From assembly GCF_014879975.1 (NCBI RefSeq), contig NZ_CP062501.1:1922001-1986000 (forward strand): a stretch of DNA of 64,000 bases. The letters run 5' to 3'. This DNA comes from Vibrio bathopelagicus. GTDB taxonomy: Bacteria > Pseudomonadota > Gammaproteobacteria > Enterobacterales > Vibrionaceae. Positions 47,058-58,143 of the stretch are shown one piece after another. Below the pieces are notes generated by a model. The model was given only the letters and a program-made list of their open reading frames with translations, was not told the DNA's origin and did no database searches. The translations under genes were made by a program, and so were the position numbers. The number at the start of each line of letters is the position of its first letter. Within the stretch, counting starts at the first letter, position 1.

Positions 47058-48422
47058 ATGGGCATTAATCTCAAAACCGACCCGATCTCAAAATCCTTTT
47101 ATCAATATCTTTGGCCCGCACTAACGGGCATGGTGATCAAGTCTCTTTTTATCATGGGAGATGCTTGGTTCGTCGGACGCGGTGTTGGCCCTGATGGGCT
47201 TGGTGCTATCGCTTTGACCATCCCTGCTTTTTCAATATTCACCGCCATTGCCATGATGGTGGGCATTGGTGGCGCAGCACTTATGTCTATCGAAGTCGGT
47301 AAAGGGAACACAACGTCAGGTCAAACCCTGTTTAGCCAATCCATGCTCAGTACCGCTGTGCTTAGCACCATTTCAGTCAGCATTGCTCTGTATTTTCTAG
47401 ACGACATGATTGCGTTAATGGGCGCTTCTGGTTACATGGCTGAACTGACTCACGATTACCTGTCTGTGATGCTGCCATTCTTTGTTTTGTACTCGTTAGC
47501 TTGGGTCATGTCATGCTTTGTTCGTAACGATACTAACCCAAAACTGGCGACCTACGCGATGTCGATAGGTGCTGTGGTTAACCTAGTTTTGGACTACTTC
47601 TTCGTCTTAGAGTTTGGCTGGGGCATGAAAGGCGCGGCCTACGGTACAGCAATTGCTCAAGGTGTTATCACTTGTATTCTATTAAGCCACTTTGTACGTA
47701 GACAAGGCACCTTGGAAATGAGCTTAAAAGGGATTGGTTTGAGCAAACTGCCAAGCATCCTAAAAATAGGTACGCCGACATTCTTCATTGAAGTAACCGC
47801 AGCGATGACAATCTTATTGTTCAACTACGTGTTGCTGCATCAGTTTGGTGAGAATCATATTATCGCCTATGGCTTAACGGCAAACGTCGGGGTATTCGCC
47901 CTGTTTGTGATGGTCGGAATAGCTCAAGCCTGCCAGCCAATCATCAGCTTTAATCATGGAGCCAACCAACCAAACCGCATCGAAGCAATTTTTCGCTTAG
48001 GTTTAAAAAGTGCAATTGGTAGTGGTTTAGTGTTTATGGTTATTGTGTACCTGTTTGCACCTCAAATAGCAGCCCTTTATCTAGGTGCTTCAAGTGACTT
48101 GATTGGACTTTCAGCTACTGCATTGACGTTCTTCTTCTTTGCTGTACCACTGATGGGAGTCAACTTGGTGATCGCCAACCTGTTTCAGGCAACGGCAAAA
48201 CCCAAACAAGCAACACTGATATCTCTTGGACGTGGCTTCGTCTTCGTCGCATTGGGTATCGTCATTTTACCTAAGCTATTCCCAGAACAAGGTATTTGGG
48301 CAAGTATTCTGTTCGCCGAGACCCTAACCGCGATAGTCAGCCTCAGCATGTTACGCAGCTACAAGAAGCGCTTTACAGGCGCTTTAGAAAAAACAAATGG
48401 CATAGGAAAACAATCCGTTTAG
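47058..48422 (+). CDS. MATE-family efflux transporter
   Basis: 454 residues with twelve helices in two MatE halves (FYQYLWPALTGMVIKSLFIMGDAWFVGRGVGPDGLGAIALTIPAF and FFIEVTAAMTILLFNYVLLHQFGENHIIAYGLTANVG). It most likely exports cationic drugs or metabolites by sodium or proton antiport. GGGAG precedes the ATG. Follows the AraC gene and ends at a bidirectional terminator. Confidence 0.92.
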   Translation: MGINLKTDPISKSFYQYLWPALTGMVIKSLFIMGDAWFVGRGVGPDGLGAIALTIPAFSIFTAIAMMVGIGGAALMSIEVGKGNTTSGQTLFSQSMLSTAVLSTISVSIALYFLDDMIALMGASGYMAELTHDYLSVMLPFFVLYSLAWVMSCFVRNDTNPKLATYAMSIGAVVNLVLDYFFVLEFGWGMKGAAYGTAIAQGVITCILLSHFVRRQGTLEMSLKGIGLSKLPSILKIGTPTFFIEVTAAMTILLFNYVLLHQFGENHIIAYGLTANVGVFALFVMVGIAQACQPIISFNHGANQPNRIEAIFRLGLKSAIGSGLVFMVIVYLFAPQIAALYLGASSDLIGLSATALTFFFFAVPLMGVNLVIANLFQATAKPKQATLISLGRGFVFVALGIVILPKLFPEQGIWASILFAETLTAIVSLSMLRSYKKRFTGALEKTNGIGKQSV

Positions 48423-48454
48423 AGTCGCTTCTTGACCAGCAAATAGCACATACA

Positions 48455-48486
48455 AAAAAGCTCCAATATCGCTATTGGAGCTTTTT
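48455..48486. terminator. Bidirectional terminator between MATE and MFS genes
   Basis: AAAAAGCTCCAATA (48455-48468) pairs with TATTGGAGCTTTTT (48473-48486). Confidence 0.92.
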
Positions 48487-48504
48487 ATTTGTCTCTACCT
48501 AGAG

Positions 48505-49686
48505 TTAACGCCAGCTAAACATCCGCACTTCATTACCTTCTTCAGGTGTCTTAGGAATGTTCAAAGACAACGCTAGAGAAACCGCCGCCATTGCCGCACC
48601 AATGTAGAACACCGTTGCAGGCGAAGAGAGCCAAATCACACCAAACACGACAGGGATAACAACCGCAGCAATATGATTGATAGTGAAAGAGACACCGGCG
48701 GTTGATGCCATGTCAGCAGGGTCTGCAATTTTCTGGAAGTAGGTTTTAATCGCCAAGGCTAACGCAAAGAACAAGTGATCGACCACATAAAGCGCCGCCG
48801 CCCATTCAGCACTTTGCACCAAGCCATAACCCACAAACACACCGATCAAGCCTACATACTCAAAAATCAGTGCCTTGCGCTCACCAACCACACCGATAAA
48901 CCGCCCAATACGTTTTGCGAATAAGAAGTTAAACAGGTAGTTAATTAGGAATAGTAGCGTTACGTCGGCTGCAGAATAACCGAACTTCTCTACCATCAAG
49001 AAGCCCGCAAACACCGTGAAGATTTGTCTTCTTGCTCCGCTCATGAATGTCAGTGCGTAGTAAAGCCAGTAGCGCTTTCTTAGCACCAATTTCTTATTTT
49101 GTTGAGTCTTAGTTTGAAACTCAGGAAAACCAAAAGTCATCACCAAAACCAAAACAAAACCGATACTGCCAGTTATGCCGTATACCCAAGCAAAGTCGAG
49201 CTTTAGTTGCTCCAACATCACCCAGATTGATCCATAAGTTATCAACGATGCCAGTGCTCCGACCGAAATCATCTTGCCCAACATCTCTGGTGCTTCTTCT
49301 TTGCTCAGCCACTGCAACGACAAAGATTGCTTCAGCGTTTCAAAATAGTGAAAGCCTGTCGACATCAAAATTGTAGTCAGCAATAAGCCAGTGAGTGAAG
49401 GGAATAAACCAGTAATCGCGGTTCCCACGGTTAGCATGGCTAGCGATATCAACATAAAGCGCTGCTCACGAATGAAAGCCAACACAAACACCACGGTAAA
49501 CGCCAAGAAGCCAGGGATCTCGCGAACACTTTGCAATAAGCCAATGTCAGCACCATCAAAATTCGCTTTTTCAATCACGAAATTATTCAGTAAAGCCATC
49601 CAGCTCGAAAACGCGATAGGTACAACAATCGAAATCAGTAATAAAAAATTTTGCGGCGTCTTCCAGCTCGCGGTCGATGCACTCAT
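48505..49686 (-). CDS. MFS transporter
   Basis: 393 residues with about eleven or twelve hydrophobic helices (FLLLISIVVPIAFSSWMALLNNFVIEK; YWLYYALTFMSGARRQIFTVFAGFLMVEKFGY; GVSFTINHIAAVVIPVVFGVIW). The layout is major-facilitator; the usual GRxxGRR-type loop is degenerate (FAKRIGRFIGVVGERKAL). Substrate unknown. Convergent with the MATE gene. Confidence 0.88.
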   Translation of the reverse strand: MSASTASWKTPQNFLLLISIVVPIAFSSWMALLNNFVIEKANFDGADIGLLQSVREIPGFLAFTVVFVLAFIREQRFMLISLAMLTVGTAITGLFPSLTGLLLTTILMSTGFHYFETLKQSLSLQWLSKEEAPEMLGKMISVGALASLITYGSIWVMLEQLKLDFAWVYGITGSIGFVLVLVMTFGFPEFQTKTQQNKKLVLRKRYWLYYALTFMSGARRQIFTVFAGFLMVEKFGYSAADVTLLFLINYLFNFLFAKRIGRFIGVVGERKALIFEYVGLIGVFVGYGLVQSAEWAAALYVVDHLFFALALAIKTYFQKIADPADMASTAGVSFTINHIAAVVIPVVFGVIWLSSPATVFYIGAAMAAVSLALSLNIPKTPEEGNEVRMFSWR

Positions 49687-49848
49687 GACAGCTAAATCCT
49701 AAATAGTAATCCAGTATCATACTCTGGTTTTATATCGATTAACAAAGGATTAACTTTCGTTTTGTTGGTGTCTATGGCGGCTATTCATATCAACAGAAGG
49801 AAAAGGTGAAGAGGAAATAATAGGCAGTTACATGAATAGAGATAACAT

Positions 49849-49881
49849 CCTTAAGAAGGGAAGAAACCTCCCTTCTTAAGG
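49849..49881 (-). terminator. Terminator-like hairpin after the 688-residue lipoprotein gene
   Basis: Perfect 13-bp stem CCTTAAGAAGGGA (49849-49861) / TCCCTTCTTAAGG (49869-49881), 10 bp past the stop. The following T-run is weak. Confidence 0.7.
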
Positions 49882-49891
49882 ATGGGAGTCG

Positions 49892-51958
<2,067 letters not shown>

Positions 51959-52121
51959 TTTTCGACCGATTCACCTAGTTTATTATTGAATTGATAGTAT
52001 TTAATTTTGCTATTAAATCACTTAACGAAATAAAAGATCAAATGATATTGATAATTACTATCATTTAAATTAATATTCTCTGCCTTTCTTATGGGTAATT
52101 TATAAATTATTTGGAGTTCAG
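51959..52121. promoter_or_regulatory. Divergent promoter region with near-consensus Fur box
   Basis: TGATAATTACTATCA at 52049-52063 matches the 7-1-7 Fur consensus at 14 of 15 positions; the wider 52044-52062 matches the classic 19-bp box at 16 of 19. It lies inside AAATGATA/TATCATTT arms (52040-52066). Positioned about 60-85 bp from both lipoprotein start codons. Confidence 0.65.
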
Positions 52122-55100
52122 GTGGTAAGAAATCCATACAAGTTAATGAGTGTTTCACTCGTTTCCACACTGCTAATTGCTTGTGGTGGAGCAGAGTCAG
52201 ACCCTAAGCTTAAACAGTCACAAACCCAGCCAAATTCTCAGAATGTTTCAGGCATAGCTTTGGATGGTTATTTGCACAATGCGAAGGTTTGTTTAGACAA
52301 AAATAGCAATGCTATGTGCGACTCTGCTGATGGAGAAATTGCCACCACAGACGCCGAAGGACGATTTCAGCTAGACGTCGACAATGACGCTACTCAATAC
52401 CCAATATTGGTCGAAGCGGTTGCAGGCGTCACCATCGATATGGATTCACCAAATCAGCCCATTGAATCCGGCTTTACGCTAGAAGTGCCGAGTAACAATT
52501 CGGATGTAATTAGCCCAGTGACCTCTTTGATTGCCAGTGTGTCGAGAACCAGTGGTATCAGTTTTGATGCAGCATCCCAGCTTGTTGCCAATGACTTAGG
52601 AATCGACAAACAACTGGCTATTGGTGATTACTCCGCCTCTAGCTCAGCTAAAAGTCGCGAAGTACATATGTTTGCGCGCGGCGTTACTCGCGTACTTCAA
52701 GAAGCACAAATAGCCTCTGTGGACGCAGGTGTTGACCAAGTAAATGCTCGTAAAGGTGCAATGTATAAATTGGCCGAACTTGATTTGGCAGAATTTAAAG
52801 CCAAGACAGATTTACTCTCTCATGGAGCATCTGGAACCGACAGTGCATTGAAGCAACTTGGTAAGGAATACCGAGATCAACTTAAGGTCTCCCAAGAAGA
52901 TGTCGATGGTAATGAAATCATCGCTAAGCCTCCCGCTCCCAAACATGGTCAAGTCAATGATGCATCAGACACCTTCAATTGGCAGTTTGTGCGTGGCTTC
53001 AACCAAAACACAGACTACGAGTATTCATTAGATTCCGGTAAAACTTGGGCAACCGTGATTCGTAAACCGATTGTTGTTGGAAAACAGGCGTTCGAAAAAG
53101 GAGTCGTTCAAGTTCGAGTGGCCGCATCTAGCGCTCGTAATACGCCAGCAGGCAAACCGATTCTTTCAGATAAAGCATTCACCCTGACCACAGTTCCTGC
53201 GGCACCAGCCTGGGTTACAGTGAATAACGCACTCAATCAGTTTGACTGGGCATTTATCGACTCGTTTAATGAGCTAGACCTTTATGAATACTCATTAGAT
53301 AACGGTTCGAGTTGGACAAAAGCGACTGAAAAACCACAGAACATCCGAGATCTCGATATTCCTCTTGGACACCTAAAAGTTCGTGTTGCTAAAGATGATT
53401 CTCTAGGTCACCCAACCGGTTTAAGTGCAGCTTCAGAAACATCGATGACGGTAACCCCAGTACAACCAACGCAGCCAGTACTGGAATTTGCTGATGACAG
53501 CACTAATCAAATCAATTGGCTTTGGGTTAACGGATACAACGCTCCGTCTTTCTACGAAATTAATCTAGGTAGCGGTTGGAAAGACGTGACCACACTGCCT
53601 TATCTCGTTGGCAATGTTTCACTTCCTGCGAACTCGATTTCGGTTCGCGTTAAGTCAAATGCATTGGATGCACGCCCTGCAGGCGTTCCATTGGTCATTA
53701 GCTCTGCATTCACTCGCTCAGAAAGCCAGCCTGTATCGCCAACCATGCCAATTGTCGATGACGCTGAAAACTCGTTCGCATGGACAGACGTTGAAGGATT
53801 TACGGGCAGTGACTACTACGAATACTCTTTAGACAGAGGCATTACTTTTAGCCCTGCAACTAGCAATCCACAAACTATCCCAGATGAGGCTTTTTCCAAG
53901 GGCCAAATCTGTGTGAGAGTCAAAGCAGAATCTGATCCTCAACATGATCCTGGTGAAGCGCTATGTTCAGACAAGCTTTACTCAGTTACTCCTGATAAGC
54001 CTGTAGCACCTACATCACCAATATCTCACGATGGGTTAGACACATTTGATTGGACGTTTGTAGGCGGTTTTTCAGAAGCAACGGATTACGAGATCAATGC
54101 GCTCAACACAGGCTGGACAGTCGTTACCACAAAGCCATATCAGCTAAACGACCAAGCTTACGCCGTCGATTCAATCCAAGTACGAGTTAAACGAGATCCG
54201 GTTACTGGCCGCCCTAGCGGTTCAGAGCTTACCAACAATATTCCGTTTACCGTTCGCCCATCAGCGCCAAATGCTCCAACAGGTTTAGTGGTTAACGACA
54301 CAGACAACACGCTCGATTGGGCATACTTTGGCGAATTCACTCAACCCGAGCACTTCGAAGTAACGCTTGATTCCGGTTCAACTTGGACAAGAGTGACCAC
54401 CAAGCCTATTGCTATTGGCAATGTAGACAAGAACATCGCTGAAGTGCAGTTACGAGTGGGTAAAAACCTTACCAATGGTATGCCTCATGGTACGGCCACG
54501 CCAACAACAAAAGCCTTTACCAAGGTGTTTGAAATACCAGCTCCAACCTCACCTGAGATTGTGAATACTTTCACAGGCAGCAACCCAGTCAACACGAATG
54601 GACTTCAGTGGGCTTACTTAACCGCCAATGTTGAGGGGCAATCGGTTCGTTTTGATCAAGCCGAATACTATGAGTTCACCAATGATAAAGGCCTCACTTG
54701 GCACCCTGTCGTTTCGAGACCTCAATTTATTGGCCCTGAAGCATACGACAAAGCTAATGTCGGTGTCCGATTAAAAAAGAATGCGAAACAAGGTGTATCG
54801 AACTCAATCAGTGACACCCTTTGGGCTACAACGGCTAATAGCCGCTTCACGGCATTAAAATTTGTACCGATGAAAAACCGTTCGCAGGCCGCTGATTTTA
54901 GTTACGGTGGCTCATGGAATACCTACTCCCTAAATTGCATTGCTGAATACGATGATAAAGGACAAGGGGAACCGACGTTTTGGGCGGAACGATTCTCTTC
55001 AGAAATCGATACTGTATTCGATAAGATCACAAAGGTAGATGATTGTGGTATCGCAGGTTGGACGCTTCCAGACACCAATGAAGTGATCACGCTATCACAG

Positions 55101-56990
55101 CGAGACCCTGCGACACTGCCATCAAACCTAAGAAGCTACTTAATATCGAATCAAGCACAAAATATATTAGCGGATAAGAATGGCGCCGCTGTCACTATAA
55201 ACAAAGGTCAAGAATCTGTTGAGCAGTATTACAGTAAATACGCATACGCTAAATGGCAATTGCCATCAGGGCCTCAGCTGGTAAGTGACATTGATGCTTC
55301 AACAACATCTGTTGACACCCTACTCAATACACAAAACTCAATTGTAAAAGGGGCCGAGGCTTACCTAACAACATGGTTAACGAACAATCAGAAAAAAGCG
55401 CAAAGCTACACCGCCTTAGAAACGCAAGCGCAAGCAAAAGCTGTTGAACTGGCGGCCTTTACTAAGCCATGGCTCGACGAATTGAATACAGTGACCACGA
55501 AGCTCACCATTTACGAGTTTCAAGTCTCTGTTGCTCAAAGCCGCACTGATGCAGAGAGCCTTGAGTTCGTTACCAAAGTAAAAGCTTACAAAGAAAAAGC
55601 TGCGAAACTACAGCAAAACTCGAACGGGTTAAATGTACTAGTAGAAGGCGCTAAGTTTGCTCAGAAAATGGCTTTCACCCAGAAAAGCTCGGTGATGCTA
55701 ACCGATGCCACAAGTGCGATAGGCTCAGCTTCATTGGCTTCAGAACTGCATCAGGCAAGTTTGGATCTCTACAATGCCATTGCCGTATTAGAGAGCCAAT
55801 ATGCGCAAGTCGCTGACTTCATTACTCAGCTGAATACCGCGACCAACGGAATTGGCTCTGAGTTTGATTCGCTCATGGCTCTATATCAAACATTTATCAA
55901 AGAGATGAACACAACAGCCACACTCCACGATCTCGCTCAGTCTAAAGTGTTAGCAAAAGATGGACTAAAACAAGCGGCAGACAATGGATTTAGTGTTTCT
56001 CAAGCCAACGCAATGGTAAGTAACCGCTTCGCCAAGTTGGATGAACTAGGAAACTACCTACCAAATGACACGACCTATCAACAAGGTTGGCGCTGCGTTG
56101 AAGACACGCAAATTTCAGGAAAACGTCGAGTATGGGCACTACTTAAAGATGGACTACCGCATGGGGCAGACGATCTTGCTTATGATGCTTCATCGGCCGG
56201 ATACGCCAGCATACTAGGCAGCAACGAATTACTCGCTAACGCTAATAACAATAAGCTGTGTGGTTTTAGTGACTGGGAAGTTCCGCACTTAGCGCAGTTG
56301 CTGTCGATTAACACCAAAGCTGTCGAAGGTTCAAATTCAAAAATGACCTTGGATACAGACGTATTTCCAAATTACTTGGGACTAAAGCCAGAGTACGACA
56401 AGTCTTACTTTGATGGTGGAACCACGTTTTATTACTGGTCTAGTGCAGCAAGCGGTGATCAACAATACATCACGAGTTACGACACTAAGGAAAGTAGCCA
56501 AACCCTAACTAAAGCTCGTACCGATGGTTCTGAAGACAAAGTCGTCTTAGCTCGATTATTCAGAGAAAAGTCTGCTAATTATCAGTATCTAAATGCGCAA
56601 GGGACGGTGGTAACCAATCGACAAAATGCAGTGTGTGCTCAAGACACAGACAGCAACTTGGTTTGGCAACTCTTCTCTCGAGGTGATAGTAGCCGTTTCA
56701 AGAAATACGTAGATATTGCTCCTCTTATCACCGCACAAAATACCAAGAGTATTTGTGGCAAAGCCAATTGGCGTTACCCGACAAAAGCTGAACTCTATAG
56801 CTTATTGCCACTTAACAACGAAGTATTTGAGTTCAACAACGCTACCGGCGGCAGTTACCACTACTACATCACCAGTGACGCAGCACCTTATGGCCGCTTC
56901 AAAGGATTAAATATGACGACGATGGCGGAGAATGAAGTATCTACAACGAGCTATTCGTCAGCTTATCTATATCGATTAATTGCAGACTAA
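52122..56990 (+). CDS. Giant repeat lipoprotein with three DUF1566-like modules
   Basis: 1622 residues from a GTG (GGAG upstream; an ATG at 52146 is also possible) with a lipoprotein signal (LVSTLLIACGG, Cys21). An N-terminal SGIALDGYLHNAKVCLDKNSNAMCDSADGE module (about 42-75) resembles the start of the divergent lipoprotein. Residues about 270-907 hold seven diverged repeats of about 90 residues, each with F(D/N)W, YEYSLDxGxxW, KP and VRV positions. A DUF1566/Lcl-like module (about 909-1008), a coiled-coil stretch (about 1060-1293), and two more such modules (about 1323-1487 and 1494-1622; WRCVEDT, CGFSDWEVP, CGKANWRYPTKAEL) follow. Probably cell-surface; adhesin-like by layout. It lies immediately before the Tad pilus genes. 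Confidence 0.75.
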   Translation: MVRNPYKLMSVSLVSTLLIACGGAESDPKLKQSQTQPNSQNVSGIALDGYLHNAKVCLDKNSNAMCDSADGEIATTDAEGRFQLDVDNDATQYPILVEAVAGVTIDMDSPNQPIESGFTLEVPSNNSDVISPVTSLIASVSRTSGISFDAASQLVANDLGIDKQLAIGDYSASSSAKSREVHMFARGVTRVLQEAQIASVDAGVDQVNARKGAMYKLAELDLAEFKAKTDLLSHGASGTDSALKQLGKEYRDQLKVSQEDVDGNEIIAKPPAPKHGQVNDASDTFNWQFVRGFNQNTDYEYSLDSGKTWATVIRKPIVVGKQAFEKGVVQVRVAASSARNTPAGKPILSDKAFTLTTVPAAPAWVTVNNALNQFDWAFIDSFNELDLYEYSLDNGSSWTKATEKPQNIRDLDIPLGHLKVRVAKDDSLGHPTGLSAASETSMTVTPVQPTQPVLEFADDSTNQINWLWVNGYNAPSFYEINLGSGWKDVTTLPYLVGNVSLPANSISVRVKSNALDARPAGVPLVISSAFTRSESQPVSPTMPIVDDAENSFAWTDVEGFTGSDYYEYSLDRGITFSPATSNPQTIPDEAFSKGQICVRVKAESDPQHDPGEALCSDKLYSVTPDKPVAPTSPISHDGLDTFDWTFVGGFSEATDYEINALNTGWTVVTTKPYQLNDQAYAVDSIQVRVKRDPVTGRPSGSELTNNIPFTVRPSAPNAPTGLVVNDTDNTLDWAYFGEFTQPEHFEVTLDSGSTWTRVTTKPIAIGNVDKNIAEVQLRVGKNLTNGMPHGTATPTTKAFTKVFEIPAPTSPEIVNTFTGSNPVNTNGLQWAYLTANVEGQSVRFDQAEYYEFTNDKGLTWHPVVSRPQFIGPEAYDKANVGVRLKKNAKQGVSNSISDTLWATTANSRFTALKFVPMKNRSQAADFSYGGSWNTYSLNCIAEYDDKGQGEPTFWAERFSSEIDTVFDKITKVDDCGIAGWTLPDTNEVITLSQRDPATLPSNLRSYLISNQAQNILADKNGAAVTINKGQESVEQYYSKYAYAKWQLPSGPQLVSDIDASTTSVDTLLNTQNSIVKGAEAYLTTWLTNNQKKAQSYTALETQAQAKAVELAAFTKPWLDELNTVTTKLTIYEFQVSVAQSRTDAESLEFVTKVKAYKEKAAKLQQNSNGLNVLVEGAKFAQKMAFTQKSSVMLTDATSAIGSASLASELHQASLDLYNAIAVLESQYAQVADFITQLNTATNGIGSEFDSLMALYQTFIKEMNTTATLHDLAQSKVLAKDGLKQAADNGFSVSQANAMVSNRFAKLDELGNYLPNDTTYQQGWRCVEDTQISGKRRVWALLKDGLPHGADDLAYDASSAGYASILGSNELLANANNNKLCGFSDWEVPHLAQLLSINTKAVEGSNSKMTLDTDVFPNYLGLKPEYDKSYFDGGTTFYYWSSAASGDQQYITSYDTKESSQTLTKARTDGSEDKVVLARLFREKSANYQYLNAQGTVVTNRQNAVCAQDTDSNLVWQLFSRGDSSRFKKYVDIAPLITAQNTKSICGKANWRYPTKAELYSLLPLNNEVFEFNNATGGSYHYYITSDAAPYGRFKGLNMTTMAENEVSTTSYSSAYLYRLIAD

Positions 56991-57014
56991 CGACACTGTT
57001 ACTTATTACCACAG

Positions 57015-57036
57015 CAGCCTCAGCTGAGGCTGTTTT
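57015..57036 (+). terminator. Weak terminator between the giant lipoprotein and flp
   Basis: 18-nt palindrome CAGCCTCAGCTGAGGCTG followed by TTTTC, 25 bp after the lipoprotein stop. It may partly separate expression of the two. Confidence 0.6.
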
Positions 57037-57054
57037 CATCAAGGAAACAAAAAC

Positions 57055-57234
57055 ATGTTTAACAAGAAAAAGCAGCGCGGCGCGGCCGCTATCGAGTACG
57101 CAATTCTCGCAGCAGCAATGTCAGTGGTTTTACTCAATTTTGTAGGTGGCAAGAATGGCGATCTAACCGAAGCCATTACTGGCGCGTACCAGACTGTCGT
57201 CGAACAGCTCGAAGACGCTCAAAAGTCAGAATAA
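57055..57234 (+). CDS. flp: Flp-type pilin (Tad pilus major subunit)
   Basis: 59 residues, too short for many gene finders. A short basic leader (MFNKKKQRG) ends in Gly, followed by AAAIEYAILAAAMSVVLLNFVGG: the cleavage site with Glu at +5 and Tyr at +6 is the Flp signature, and the hydrophobic stretch forms the pilus core. A soluble tail (NGDLTEAITGAYQTVVEQLEDAQ) follows. AGGA precedes the ATG. First gene of the Tad operon; it is cleaved by a TadV/CpaA-type peptidase, which is not seen in this window. Confidence 0.93.
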   Translation: MFNKKKQRGAAAIEYAILAAAMSVVLLNFVGGKNGDLTEAITGAYQTVVEQLEDAQKSE

Positions 57235-57264
57235 GTCCGTTTACCGTAAATTAAAGGAATAGTT

Positions 57265-58143
57265 ATGACTGCCAAGCGACTCATGTTGCTGTCGTTATTT
57301 TGCTCGGTGCTCGGATTATCCGTATTACTGTTGAGTCAAACCAATAACGAGTCTGCGAGCACCTCTGTATCGGCTACAGAGCAAACTATCAAAGTGCTGG
57401 TTCCAACTCGCACTATCGAGATAGGCCAAACCTACACTCCAAACTCGTTTCGATGGAAAACTATTCCATTGGAAGAGTTGGAAAATTACATCGACTACGT
57501 GACACCTAAAGATATTTCAGCCGACCACACGATGTCAGGGCTAGCACGCACCAAGTTAGTCAAAGACTCCGTGTTATCGAAGGCTGACATTACAGAACCT
57601 AAAGGGGGCTACTCACTCTCATTGAAGTTGCAACCGGGCTATCGCGCGATTTCGGTTCCTGTCGATCAAGTCACGTCAAACTCAGGCTTTATTGAGCCGG
57701 GCGATCGAGTGGATATTCTCCTACTCGGCTCACAAGATGGTGAGCTGCTACGTTATGGAAACTCATCTCAAGGATTGTACGTTACAACGATAGTGCATGA
57801 TGCAAGAGTCTTGGCATTCAACAACAAGCAAACGGCAGAGTCTTATCAAAAGGCTCGGGAATCTACTGGTTTCGAAAATGGTATTCCTGAAGACAGCAGT
57901 GTCTCTTTAGAAGTGACACCCGAGCAAGCAAACCAAGTGGTACTTGCGAAACAGTTAGGAAAGTTAACGCTTGTATTGCGCGGGCAAAACGAGACTCAAG
58001 ATCAACCTCAACACGCAAATGCAGTGACGCTGAAAGTCATTTCTCCAGATACAACTCAAGTGCTACCTGACGTAGGTTTAGTGGAATTTAGAGCCGACAA
58101 TAAAACTGTTAAAACTAATACTGGAGCTGATAACAATGGCTAA
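57265..58143 (+). CDS. cpaB: Flp pilus assembly protein CpaB/RcpC
   Basis: 292 residues. One N-terminal membrane anchor (LMLLSLFCSVLGLSVLLLS), then a SAF domain (IKVLVPTRTIEIGQTYTPNSFRWKTIPLEEL; GYRAISVPVDQVTSNSGFIEPGDRVDILLLG) typical of CpaB. It acts at the envelope, thought to join secretin and peptidoglycan. AAGGA precedes the ATG; it overlaps the secretin gene by 8 bp. Confidence 0.92.
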   Translation: MTAKRLMLLSLFCSVLGLSVLLLSQTNNESASTSVSATEQTIKVLVPTRTIEIGQTYTPNSFRWKTIPLEELENYIDYVTPKDISADHTMSGLARTKLVKDSVLSKADITEPKGGYSLSLKLQPGYRAISVPVDQVTSNSGFIEPGDRVDILLLGSQDGELLRYGNSSQGLYVTTIVHDARVLAFNNKQTAESYQKARESTGFENGIPEDSSVSLEVTPEQANQVVLAKQLGKLTLVLRGQNETQDQPQHANAVTLKVISPDTTQVLPDVGLVEFRADNKTVKTNTGADNNG

